A DNA stretch of 64,000 bases from an uncultured Prevotellaceae bacterium (GTDB lineage Bacteria; Bacteroidota; Bacteroidia; Bacteroidales; Bacteroidaceae), in NCBI GenBank assembly GCA_900314985.1, contig OMXL01000013.1, positions 48,642 to 112,641 of the forward strand, given 5' to 3'. Shown piece after piece: positions 8,700 to 15,798 of the stretch. How positions within the stretch are numbered: the first letter of the stretch is position 1; the number at the start of each line of letters is the position of its first letter. The notes beneath the pieces are model-generated. The model ran no database searches and had not been told where the DNA came from. It saw only the letters and a list, made by a program, of their open reading frames with translations. A program made the position numbers and the translations under genes.

Positions 8700-9521
8700 T
8701 CAATCTATAAAGTGTACATCTGTTGATAACGTTCTGGTTCCGCCTTGGCGTAGTTCTGGGGTATTAATGCGGATGTCGCAATCTACGACGAAGAATGTGT
8801 CAGACTTGTTAGAACGGATAACATTCTCATCATGCATATCGCTAAGGTAAATGTCTGGTGTTGCGTAAGTCCAATTGCGAGGATTTTTCAGTTCAAAGCC
8901 CATTTTTTGCATATAATCAGCTATCTCTTCGTCGTTTACAGGCTGACCATCAATAAAGGGTTGCTCTGCAATAATTTTGAATTCATCACGCTTATTACGG
9001 CCAAAACCTAGAACAGTGAGTCTTGTTTCTGGGAAATAGGTATTGTGAAGAGAAATCCTGTCGAGAGCAAAGATTGGTTGGACGAAATAGTCGAGGCCAA
9101 TAGACTTGATTAGTGTAGAGCCGTGGTCGTAGACTACTGCTTCACCACCTTCAGCAATCTGCTCACCCAAACTTTGAGGCAACGCCTCTTCGACACACTC
9201 CGTCCATAGTCCTACAGCCTTGGCCCATTGCTCGATCACAGCTTCTTGCTGCGCTCCAAGTTGGCACTCTCTTTGGTAGTCACCGAGTGCTCCTTGATTC
9301 TGCGAATCTGTGCCAGCTTCTGCTCCCGAGAGCAAGGATGCAATGACATTTGTAGTACCTCCCGCTGAGCAGCCATGCTGTTCTTGCGGTGAAAATCGTT
9401 GGTATACCAACTTTCCACTAATGAATTGTTCTGCATAACTATCCAGTTTAAGCAGACCTTCAGGCGTAAAGCCCTCGGCTACGATCTGTCGTACAGATGC
9501 CCAAAAATCTGCGTTGTTCAT
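8700..9521 (-). CDS. Kinase-fold protein of the polyvalent-protein type, 273 aa
   Basis: The C-terminal half carries a degraded protein-kinase-like pattern: EGGEAVVYDHGSTLIKSIG (a Gly-loop and Lys equivalent, around residues 122-141), later DMHDENVI, matching the catalytic-loop HxDxxxxN arrangement, and then FFVVDCDI as the DFG equivalent. This set is characteristic of the small kinase-like domains common in Bacteroidales mobile elements (polyvalent-protein kinase). The N-terminal ~110 residues are an unknown helical region. The gene stands alone between 59-bp direct repeats, suggesting insertion or duplication. It has no signal peptide. The substrate is unknown, and the kinase assignment comes from motifs I can read, not a search. 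Confidence 0.6.
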   Translation of the reverse strand: MNNADFWASVRQIVAEGFTPEGLLKLDSYAEQFISGKLVYQRFSPQEQHGCSAGGTTNVIASLLSGAEAGTDSQNQGALGDYQRECQLGAQQEAVIEQWAKAVGLWTECVEEALPQSLGEQIAEGGEAVVYDHGSTLIKSIGLDYFVQPIFALDRISLHNTYFPETRLTVLGFGRNKRDEFKIIAEQPFIDGQPVNDEEIADYMQKMGFELKNPRNWTYATPDIYLSDMHDENVIRSNKSDTFFVVDCDIRINTPELRQGGTRTLSTDVHFID

Positions 9522-9659
9522 TATTCTTTTTTGTTATTGATTCATTTTCGAGTGCAAATATAAGAAATAATTACGAAAGTTCCAAATTCTTTTTGCTGAA
9601 TTAGATATTCAAAAATTCATTACCGATCCACAAAAAGATTTGGGAACAAATCAGAAATC

Positions 9660-9688
9660 AGCGAGATATTTTCATGAAATACCTCGCT
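9660..9688. terminator. Hairpin 3' of the frameshifted gene
   Basis: AGCGAG and CTCGCT arms, extended by TATTT/GAAATA, enclose a TCAT loop about 40 bp downstream of the minus-strand stop at 9728. This is a plausible terminator, although the U-tract is weak. Confidence 0.4.
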
Positions 9689-9725
9689 GAGTGTATGAAA
9701 TAATCTATATAATGGGATTAGTTTC

Positions 9726-9784
9726 CTTTATTTATCTTTGTCGTAATCTTCTGGTTGTATAAATCCTATCCTGCGCCGTGGTTT
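9726..9784. repeat. 59-bp direct repeat, right copy
   Basis: It is the exact counterpart of 8604-8662. It covers the last ~19 codons of the minus-strand gene ending at 9728, so this is probably the original context and the left copy the derived fragment. Confidence 0.85.
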
Positions 9785-10133
9785 CTGCCTTGGCTCTTTG
9801 GATTGCAATTCTGCCAAAGCCGTCGTGATGTTTTCGAGTTGCATGCGGGTACTCTCGTTAATGTCATTTTGGTCATGCAGAATATCCTCTATATCGAGCT
9901 TTAACTCTTCGAAGTCCTTACGAAGCTGAGCAATGTCAGCAGAAGAATTTGGTAAAGCAAGAGTTGTCGCCATGCGACGGAACTTTCCTAGTTCCTCCCC
10001 AACTTGATGTCGCATTTTGCGACTTGCAGCAACACCATGTGCTGCCCGGCATTCGCTTTCTACTTCTGCTCATTGTCTCGTAAATGTTATGAGGCGACAC
10101 GGATTGATGTCTCATGCCGTCTCGGTTAAACAT
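9728..10133 (-). pseudogene. Frameshifted coiled-coil protein gene
   Basis: Two overlapping minus-strand frames read as one protein. The first starts MFNRDGMRHQSVSPHNIYETM from 10133. The other continues AEVESECRAAHGVAASRKM and runs to 9728, with a long helical DFEELKLDIEDILHDQND region and the basic tail RRRIGF. Continuity of sense across 10067-10073 needs a one-base correction: ACA-ATG-A-GCA-GAA has one extra A or lacks two bases. The visible intact part is 95 residues from an internal ATG at 10015. I do not recognise the family. The tail resembles those of phage-type regulators (ORF6N-like), but that is weak. It lies just downstream of the DUF2442 gene. Confidence 0.55.
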
Positions 10134-10185
10134 TACGAGGCTGTGTGGTGCTGATTGTTCATCATCATTTTTCTTTCCCTTTAGG

Positions 10186-10593
10186 TTAGAAGCAGGCAGC
10201 TATCATCTCCTTACCCAGTTTATGAATATGGGCGAGGATTTCACTTTCCCTCTCAGCAGAAGGCTTCTTGAAGCCATTGATATAGTTACGCAGTAGTGTG
10301 GCATTCATCCCGATAGAACGGGCAAACTCTGCCACATTGATCTCCTTATGAGTCAGGAAGAAACGCTGAAGGGCTGATGGCTCTGAATCTTCATAGGTAA
10401 AGCTCTCAAAACTGATGTCTTCATCGAGACTACGCCAATGGATACCGTCATAGCCAAAGGTGTATTGGCTACGTTCTTCATCGGATGCTGCCCTCAACTT
10501 AGGGTACCAGAGCAGCGACTGGCTGTACTCCTTTCCCTCTTCGTCTCTGCCGAATATATGATCAGCAGTAAACCAAATCTTTGTAATTTTCAT
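10186..10593 (-). CDS. DUF2442 protein with C-terminal helix-turn-helix-like region
   Basis: The first ~70 residues match the DUF2442 pattern: MKITKIWF, then QSLLWYPKL and a HWRSLDEDISFESF segment. The last ~50 residues (INVAEFARSIGMNATLLRNY) look like a small DNA-binding helix-turn-helix, as in antitoxin-type regulators. DUF2442 genes often sit next to DUF4160 genes in Bacteroidales and the pair is thought to be toxin-antitoxin-like. Here the DUF4160 partner is directly upstream but truncated. The start ATG at 10593 follows a GGGGGAT stretch that could serve as ribosome-binding site. Full length for the family. Confidence 0.8.
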   Translation of the reverse strand: MKITKIWFTADHIFGRDEEGKEYSQSLLWYPKLRAASDEERSQYTFGYDGIHWRSLDEDISFESFTYEDSEPSALQRFFLTHKEINVAEFARSIGMNATLLRNYINGFKKPSAERESEILAHIHKLGKEMIAACF

Positions 10594-10609
10594 AACGTAT
10601 CCCCCTTTA

Positions 10610-10756
10610 TTAACTATTAAAATGCTCCTCCCAACGCTTGATAATCAGGTCGGCATTCTCATCGATGACCGCCTTAATTTTCTTCAGGTCATTTGCCTTT
10701 ATCTTCTCCTTTACAAGCAATGTGAACTCACTTCCGTTCCATACGAACTTAGCCAT
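10610..10756 (-). pseudogene. DUF4160 remnant, 5' end lost
   Basis: From an internal ATG at 10756 the frame reads MAKFVWNGSEFTLLVKE and ends IIKRWEEHFNS, the C-terminal half of DUF4160 proteins. Upstream in frame, HVEGNGG (the conserved segment just before) is still readable as FLHVEGNGG. It is then cut by a TAA, and the normal N-terminal strand region is absent. The gene has therefore lost its 5' third. It ends 16 bases before the DUF2442 start. The remaining 48 codons could still be translated, but a working product is doubtful. Confidence 0.65.
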
Positions 10757-10830
10757 GCCACCGTTCCCTTCAACGTGAAGGAATTATTTTCGATACCAAC
10801 AACTTTTTTGCAAAAAAAATAGTTTGAGAA

Positions 10831-10866
10831 GTAGCGGTGTTCAACTCTTGGACGTCGCTACTTTTT
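10831..10866. terminator. Hairpin with AGTAGCG/CGCTACT arms
   Basis: The 7-bp stem is flanked by TTTTTATT on the plus-strand 3' side and by a T8 run on the minus-strand side. It could terminate transcription in either direction. Confidence 0.5.
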
Positions 10867-10925
10867 ATTACCATTTTCGCATAGCAAAAAGTGGGGAAAG
10901 ACTTGCATATTTACAAAAAAATTAG

Positions 10926-10933
10926 TAACTTTG
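10926..10933 (+). promoter_or_regulatory. -7 box TAACTTTG upstream of the inverted-repeat element
   Basis: It matches the Bacteroidota -7 consensus TAnnTTTG and lies about 20 bp before the left arm of the element at 10953-11263, which would therefore be transcribed if the box is active. No clear -33 TTTG is seen. Confidence 0.4.
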
Positions 10934-10952
10934 TAGGTGAAAAATGAGTTGA

Positions 10953-11263
10953 AGACTGACAGACTGACAAAATGCCGATGTACAAAGGAGTTGCAGTCTT
11001 TTCGGAGACTGTCAAGACTGACAGCAGACTGACAGTATTTGGACTCGTATCAGCTGTAGAAATGAAAAATTCTCTAGAGAATTTATGCCGTATACAGCTA
11101 ATAAGCAGAAAATTCTCTAGAGAATTTCGGAAATTCTCTAGAGAATGATGAAGAGACAGGCTATTAGTGACTTAAATACAACTATAAACAACGTAAATAC
11201 AACACAGTCTCTAAAAAGACTGCAAACGCCCTCACCATCGGCGTTTTGTCAGTCTGACAGTCT
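10953..11263. repeat. 311-bp inverted-repeat element with three internal palindromes
   Basis: Terminal arms 10953-10980 and 11236-11263 match as inverted repeats at 26 of 28 positions. Pairing continues inward through GCAGTCTTTTcggAGACTGT and its counterpart AGTCTCTAAAAAGACTGC. The centre contains three copies of AAATTCTCTAGAGAAT (11067-11084, 11109-11127, 11131-11146), each itself a palindrome, and CAGCTGTA/TACAGCTA motifs. There is no coding potential. It looks like a small non-autonomous element or a structured transcript. Confidence 0.7.
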
Positions 11264-11406
11264 CTAACTCAGAATTTTCTACTTTACCAAAAATTCAAAT
11301 AAATAATTATGCATTACAAGTTTGTCTTTCGGTATTCAATGTGTTAAACTTTCATAAATTTTAGGTTTGACGACTGCAAGAGTACACATATTTAATGAAA
11401 AAGCAG

Positions 11407-11414
11407 TACCTTTG
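11407..11414 (+). promoter_or_regulatory. rplM operon -7 box TACCTTTG
   Basis: It is an exact match to TAnnTTTG followed by GC, 208 bases before the rplM start. The resulting ~200-nt leader contains GC-rich, probably structured sequence (11430-11560), which could hold autogenous control as in other ribosomal operons. That is inference. Confidence 0.6.
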
Positions 11415-11621
11415 CAGTCCGATTATGGGGGAGATACTTAGAATCCCCGTGGATTAGTGCGGAATAGCGGCGCCTTTGGCCGGACGCTGCGGTTCGTGAG
11501 AGTGCTGATTCAGAGTACGTTAGACTGCTTGCAGGGAGTTAGACCTCTGCTAGTGGCTATATGTGCGCATAAGAGAGAATAAGAAAAAGAAGTTTTTTAG
11601 TAGTAAAATTTAAATTTAGAA

Positions 11622-12079
11622 ATGAACACTTTAAGTTACAAGACCGTTTCCGTATCTAAGGAAGCTGCTCGCGAACAGAAGGAATGGGTGGTTATCGACG
11701 CTACCGACCAGGTAGTAGTTCAAAAGTAGCTAAGATTATTCGCGGTAAGTACAAGCCAACCTTCACTCCTAATCAGGACTGTGGAGACAACGTCATCATC
11801 ATCAATGCCCAGAAGGTGATCTTCACCGGCAAGAAAGAAACTGACAAGGTTTACACCCGCTACACTGGTTATCCTGGTGGTCAGCGCTTCAACACTCCCG
11901 CCGAGCTCCGCAAGAAGCCTTTCGGTGTAGAGCGCATCATCAAGCACGCCGTAAAGGGTATGCTGCCCAAGGGTCCTCTTGGCCGCGCCCTGCTGAACAA
12001 CCTCTATATCTATGAGGGTACAGAACACAAGCACGAGGCTCAGAAGCCAAAGGCTATTGATATTAACCAGTATAAATAA
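11622..12079 (+). CDS. rplM: 50S ribosomal protein L13, apparent frameshift
   Basis: The frame from ATG 11622 reads MNTLSYKTVSVSKEAAREQ, then WVVIDATDQVV, and hits TAG at 11727. The rest of L13 (SKVAKIIRGKYKPTFT to INQYK) continues in another frame to 12079. The conserved GRL of the L13 signature falls exactly where the frame breaks, around 11708-11716. The open span is 458 nt. Adding seven bases restores both the GRLS codons and a 154-residue protein of normal length. L13 is an early assembly protein of the large subunit and generally essential, so this is probably a sequencing or assembly error, or else an unusual lesion. It is followed after 10 bp by rpsI, the usual pair. Confidence 0.85.
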
Positions 12080-12089
12080 ATAAGGAACG

Positions 12090-12476
12090 ATGGAAGTAAT
12101 AAATGCAATAGGTCGTCGTAAGAGCTCTGTAGCTCGCGTATATCTGTCAGAGGGTACTGGCAAGATCACGATCAACAAGAAAGACTTGGAAGTATATTTC
12201 CCCTCTGCTATTCTGCAGTACGTGGTTAAGCAGCCGCTGAACCTGCTGGAGGTAGCTGAGAAATATGACATCAAGGCCAACCTCGACGGTGGTGGTTTCA
12301 CTGGCCAGAGCCAGGCACTGCGCCTCGCTATCGCCCGTGCACTCGTTAAGGTTAACGAAGAGGATAAGAAGAACCTGAAGGACCACGGTTTCCTGACCCG
12401 CGATGCTCGTGAGGTTGAGCGTAAGAAGCCAGGTCAGCCCAAGGCTCGTCGTCGCTTCCAGTTCAGTAAGCGTTAA
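12090..12476 (+). CDS. rpsI: 30S ribosomal protein S9
   Basis: This 128-residue protein has the S9 signature GGGFTGQSQALRLAIARAL and the basic C-terminus RRRFQFSKR that reaches into the P site of the small subunit. It starts MEVINAIGRRKSSVARVYL, the canonical S9 opening. It lies 10 bases after rplM in the conserved rplM-rpsI pair and is followed by rpsB and tsf, a common Bacteroidota arrangement. Full length and intact. Confidence 0.97.
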   Translation: MEVINAIGRRKSSVARVYLSEGTGKITINKKDLEVYFPSAILQYVVKQPLNLLEVAEKYDIKANLDGGGFTGQSQALRLAIARALVKVNEEDKKNLKDHGFLTRDAREVERKKPGQPKARRRFQFSKR

Positions 12477-12587
12477 TCTGATTTACAATTGGACAATTTA
12501 CAATTTGACAATTGAGATTGGAAGCTGAACAGTTTAGTATCTAAACCGATTGGATTCTGACTGGAGGCTGCGAACAGGACAAATCAT

Positions 12588-12615
12588 AAAGTTCAAAGTT
12601 CAAAGCTCAAAGTTT
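12588..12615. repeat. Tandem heptads AAAGTTC (about 4 copies)
   Basis: These are four seven-base units with minor variation between rpsI and rpsB, one of several heptad tracts of different sequence in the window. Confidence 0.7.
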
Positions 12616-12688
12616 AAGACTACCCCTCGGTTGATTCTGGACAAAGGAATTAAAAAGAAAGTAAACAACAAGTAAAAAAAGAAGCAAA

Positions 12689-13510
12689 ATGGCAAGAACA
12701 AATTTTGACCAACTGCTGCAGGCTGGCTGCCACTTCGGCCACCTGAAGCGTAAGTGGAACCCTGCAATGGCTCCCTACATCTATACCGAGCGTAACGGTA
12801 TTCATATTATCGACCTGCACAAGACAGTAGCTAAGATTGACGAGGCTGCTGATGCACTGAAGCAGATTGCCAAGAGTGGCAAGAAGATCCTGTTCGTCGC
12901 TACTAAAAAACAGACCAAGGAAATCATCGCCGAGAAGGCTCAGAGCGTTGGTATGCCTTACGTTATCGAGCGCTGGCCGGGTGGTATGTTGACCAACTTC
13001 CCGACTATCCGCAAGGCCGTAAAGAAAATGGCGAACATCGACAAGCTGATGCAGGACGGTACTTACAGCAACCTGTCAAAGCGTGAGTTGCTGCAGATTA
13101 CCCGTCAGCGCGCCAAGCTGGAGAAGAACCTCGGTTCTATCGCCGACCTGACCCGTCTGCCCTCTGCTCTGTTCGTTATCGACGTGATGAAGGAGAACAT
13201 TGCCGTTCGCGAGGCTAACCGTCTGGGTATCCCCGTATTCGGTATCGTTGACACCAACTCTGACCCCAAGAATATCGACTTCGTTATCCCTGCTAACGAC
13301 GACGCTAAGGATTCAGTAGAGGCTATCCTCACTGCTTGCTGCGCTGCCATCAACGAGGGTATCGAGGAGCGCAAGGTCGAGAAGGCTGACGAGAAGGCTG
13401 CTGACGCTCAGGCTGAGGCCGAGGCTGAGGAGAAGGCTCCAAAGCGCCAGGCTCGCAAGCCCCGCAAGGCTGCTGAAGAGGCTCCCGCTGCTGAAGAGGC
13501 TGCAGAGTAA
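12689..13510 (+). CDS. rpsB: 30S ribosomal protein S2
   Basis: This 273-residue protein has hallmark segments GCHFGHLKRKWNPAM near the N-terminus, IERWPGGMLTNF around residue 93 and FGIVDTNSDP near residue 190. The C-terminus (about 225-273) is a long Ala/Glu/Lys-rich tail, longer than in E. coli S2 and common in Bacteroidota. S2 is added late to the 30S subunit and helps anchor S1. It is followed by tsf, the near-universal neighbour. Confidence 0.97.
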   Translation: MARTNFDQLLQAGCHFGHLKRKWNPAMAPYIYTERNGIHIIDLHKTVAKIDEAADALKQIAKSGKKILFVATKKQTKEIIAEKAQSVGMPYVIERWPGGMLTNFPTIRKAVKKMANIDKLMQDGTYSNLSKRELLQITRQRAKLEKNLGSIADLTRLPSALFVIDVMKENIAVREANRLGIPVFGIVDTNSDPKNIDFVIPANDDAKDSVEAILTACCAAINEGIEERKVEKADEKAADAQAEAEAEEKAPKRQARKPRKAAEEAPAAEEAAE

Positions 13511-13514
13511 TGCA

Positions 13515-13540
13515 TAATGCTTAATGCTTAATGCTTAATA
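13515..13540. repeat. Tandem heptads TAATGCT
   Basis: Three to four seven-base units lie between rpsB and tsf, followed by a degenerate inverted series (TTAAGCATTAAG). No gene is present. Confidence 0.65.
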
Positions 13541-13631
13541 AGGCTAACGCCTGCAAGCATTACGTATTAAGCACTGCAAAATATTAAGAAGATTATTAAG
13601 CATTAAGAATTTAGAATTAAGCATTAACAAA

Positions 13632-14627
13632 ATGGCTATTTCAATTGACGATATCAAGAAGCTTCGCGCAATGACCGGCGCTGGTCTGGCTGACGTAAAG
13701 AAGGCTTTGACCGAGGCTGAGGGCGACTTCGACAAGGCTAAGGAGCTGCTCCGTGAGCGTGGCCTGGCTATCGCTGCTAAGCGTAGCGACCGTGAGACAT
13801 CAAATGGTTGTGTACTCGTAAAGAGCGTTGACGGCTTTGCTGCTATGCTCGCTCTGAAGTGCGAGACCGACTTCGTTGCCAACGGTGCCGACTTCATCGC
13901 TCTGACTCAGAGCATCCTCGACGCTGCTATCGCTGCTAAGGCTGCTGACCTCGAGGCTGTGAAGAATCTGACTGTTAACGGTCAGACCGCTCAGGAGGCT
14001 GTTACTCAGCGTTCTGGTATCACCGGTGAGAAGATGGAGCTGGACGGCTATCTGACTCTCGAGGGTGACAACATCGAGGTCTACAACCACATGGGCAAGA
14101 ACACCCTGTGCACCATGGTACAGACCAACAAGCCCGCTGCTGAGCAGGGGCACCTCGTAGCTATGCAGGTTGCTGCTATGAAGCCCGTTGCTCTGGACGC
14201 TGCTAGCGTTGACCAGAAGATTCTCGACGAGGAGTACAAGACTGCTGTTGAGAAGACCAAGCTGGAGCAGGTAGAGAAGTTCGTTGAGATGAAGCTGAAG
14301 AAGGCTGGCCTGAACCCCAACCTCGTTGACTCTGAGGATCACATCGAGAGCAACATGGCTAAGGGTTGGCTGACTCAGGAGCAGGCTGACGAGGCTCGCA
14401 AGATCATTGCTGACGCAAAGGTTGAGGGCGAGGCTAACCTCAAGATGCCTATGATTGAGAACATCGCCAAGGGTCGTGTTCAGAAGTTCCTGAAGGAGAG
14501 CTGCCTGGTTGACCAGGAGTTCCAGTTCGGTGACGGTGACAAGGCTACTGTTGCTCAGTGGCTCACCAAGCAGGACAAGGACCTGAAGATCACCGCTTTC
14601 AAGCGCTTCACACTCGTTGCTGACTAA
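13632..14627 (+). CDS. tsf: Elongation factor Ts
   Basis: This 331-residue protein begins with the EF-Ts UBA-like domain (KLRAMTGAGLADVKKAL). The core contains KCETDFVA (the TDFV motif that contacts EF-Tu) and the dimerisation domain, and the protein ends with the conserved QPFV-type region and ITAFKRFTLVAD. EF-Ts is the nucleotide exchange factor of EF-Tu, and tuf is also in this window. Length is normal for Bacteroidota. The rpsB-tsf unit ends in a strong hairpin 20 bases downstream. Confidence 0.97.
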   Translation: MAISIDDIKKLRAMTGAGLADVKKALTEAEGDFDKAKELLRERGLAIAAKRSDRETSNGCVLVKSVDGFAAMLALKCETDFVANGADFIALTQSILDAAIAAKAADLEAVKNLTVNGQTAQEAVTQRSGITGEKMELDGYLTLEGDNIEVYNHMGKNTLCTMVQTNKPAAEQGHLVAMQVAAMKPVALDAASVDQKILDEEYKTAVEKTKLEQVEKFVEMKLKKAGLNPNLVDSEDHIESNMAKGWLTQEQADEARKIIADAKVEGEANLKMPMIENIAKGRVQKFLKESCLVDQEFQFGDGDKATVAQWLTKQDKDLKITAFKRFTLVAD

Positions 14628-14649
14628 TCAAATAGTTAACAATATAAAT

Positions 14650-14680
14650 AAGGGAACAGCCAATCGGTTGTTCCCTTATT
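14650..14680 (+). terminator. rpsB-tsf terminator
   Basis: AAGGGAACA and TGTTCCCTT arms with an 11-base loop are followed by ATTTCTTTTTCTT, a good intrinsic terminator just after the tsf stop. Confidence 0.8.
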
Positions 14681-14690
14681 TCTTTTTCTT

Positions 14691-14758
14691 CACTATTCAC
14701 TATTCACTATTCACTATTCTCTATTCACTATTCACTATTCACTATTCTCTATTCACTA
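14691..14758. repeat. Tandem heptads TATTCAC (about 9 copies)
   Basis: These are nine or so units of CTATTCA with two TATTCTC variants. The tract ends inside the last codons of the minus-strand transporter gene, so the final residues of that protein are encoded at the tract edge. Confidence 0.85.
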
Positions 14759-15712
14759 GGACTTCGCCCGCCTGTATTGCCACAGCTCTAAAGAGTTGAT
14801 AATGTTCTGCCACAGGACATAGCAGCCTGCACCGACTGATGCGACAGGATTCAGATACACATAAGCCACCCAGATAGAGAGCGCCGTATTCTTCTGGAAC
14901 GAGGCCTGGCCACCATTAATCTCATCACCCAGACGACTGCCAATCCAACGACCTATCAGGAATAGTGCCAAACAAAGAATCAACGAAAGAACAGCTATCA
15001 TCAGCAGGGTGCGGAGGGCAGCATCGCTATGGACAATGTTGCGCACGGTAACACCGGAGGTCACAGCAAGTTGTGCTGCCCACAGATAGAACGAGAGGTC
15101 GGGGATAGACACAATCCAGGCACACAGGCGCTTGGCATAGTGCTGCACACACCATCCCAATACCAACGGAGCTACCAGTACCATAGCCAACTTCTGCAAG
15201 ATGATAAAGAACATCTCCCAGAAGCCAGCACTGACGCCACGCTCCAGAAGTGGGAACGCAGCCGGTATCATCAGTGCTGAGGCAAAGGCGGAGATGACCA
15301 CATAAGCCGTCATCGTATTGATATTACCACCTATCTTTGCCGTTACAACAGGAGCAGCAGTAGCAGCAGGACCAATGATACAGGTCAGCACACTCTCCCA
15401 AAGCAACTTCTGTTCAGGATCGGCCTCCACACGAAAGATAATCCACACGTTGAGGGCTACCAAGACCACCTGAGCCAACAATACGCCGACGTGCCAACGG
15501 TGAGGACGCATCTGGTGGAAGTCGATGCGGCAATAAGTAGAGAACAAGGTAGAGAACACCATAAAGGGGAATATGGTATCGACAACCTCGCCTAAAGCAT
15601 CGCCAGCACCATCGAGAAACGGCACCAGATAGAACAGCAGATAGACCACAGTACCCACAGCGATGGCAACAGGCAGCGTCCAGTCCTTCAGAAAACGGAT
15701 TATTTTTTTCAT
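14756..15712 (-). CDS. BASS-type (bile acid:sodium symporter family) membrane transporter, 318 aa
   Basis: This is a polytopic membrane protein with about nine to ten hydrophobic helices. The conserved C-terminal segment GGQASFQKNTALSIWVAYV and the middle CIIGPAATAAPVVTAKIGG fit the BASS/ArsB-like transporter superfamily seen in Bacteroides. The substrate cannot be deduced; organic anions are typical. A TTG further upstream would extend the frame, but it overlaps the TACCTTTG promoter box (15720-15727), so ATG at 15712 is the start. That start lies eight bases from the box, giving an almost leaderless message. It is divergent from comM, with a heptad tract between the two promoters. Confidence 0.75.
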   Translation of the reverse strand: MKKIIRFLKDWTLPVAIAVGTVVYLLFYLVPFLDGAGDALGEVVDTIFPFMVFSTLFSTYCRIDFHQMRPHRWHVGVLLAQVVLVALNVWIIFRVEADPEQKLLWESVLTCIIGPAATAAPVVTAKIGGNINTMTAYVVISAFASALMIPAAFPLLERGVSAGFWEMFFIILQKLAMVLVAPLVLGWCVQHYAKRLCAWIVSIPDLSFYLWAAQLAVTSGVTVRNIVHSDAALRTLLMIAVLSLILCLALFLIGRWIGSRLGDEINGGQASFQKNTALSIWVAYVYLNPVASVGAGCYVLWQNIINSLELWQYRRAKS

Positions 15713-15719
15713 TTGACTG

Positions 15720-15727
15720 CAAAGGTA
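15720..15727 (-). promoter_or_regulatory. -7 box TACCTTTG of the BASS transporter gene
   Basis: This exact TAnnTTTG box is followed by GC, eight bases from the ATG at 15712. The heptad tract begins nine bases upstream of it, where the -33 element would be. Confidence 0.65.
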
Positions 15728-15735
15728 CAAAAATA

Positions 15736-15766
15736 ATTGAGAATTGAGAATTGAGAATTGAGAATT
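15736..15766. repeat. Tandem heptads ATTGAGA between divergent promoters
   Basis: About 4.4 units of ATTGAGA fill the space between the -7 boxes of the transporter (minus) and comM (plus). Unit-number change would alter both -33/-7 spacings. Confidence 0.8.
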
Positions 15767-15771
15767 ATTCG

Positions 15772-15779
15772 TAACTTTG
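15772..15779 (+). promoter_or_regulatory. -7 box TAACTTTG of comM
   Basis: It matches TAnnTTTG, with about 14 nt of leader before the ATG at 15799. It sits five bases after the end of a heptad tract. Confidence 0.65.
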
Positions 15780-15798
15780 CAACTAAAACTATAATATT

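Larger units (their letters stand above)
10757..11621. other. Long non-coding region between accessory region and ribosomal operon
   Basis: These 865 bases hold a T-flanked hairpin (10831-10866), a -7 box, a 311-bp inverted-repeat element, and the promoter and ~200-nt leader of rplM. I see no protein gene. Confidence 0.7.

Noticed and set aside
11720-12301. Long minus-strand frame opposite rplM/rpsI
   Set aside because: It is antisense to two clearly identified ribosomal genes and its product has no recognisable features; it arises from their codon bias.
14691-14758. CRISPR-like array
   Set aside because: The units are seven bases with no spacers, so this is a simple tandem repeat and not a CRISPR array.
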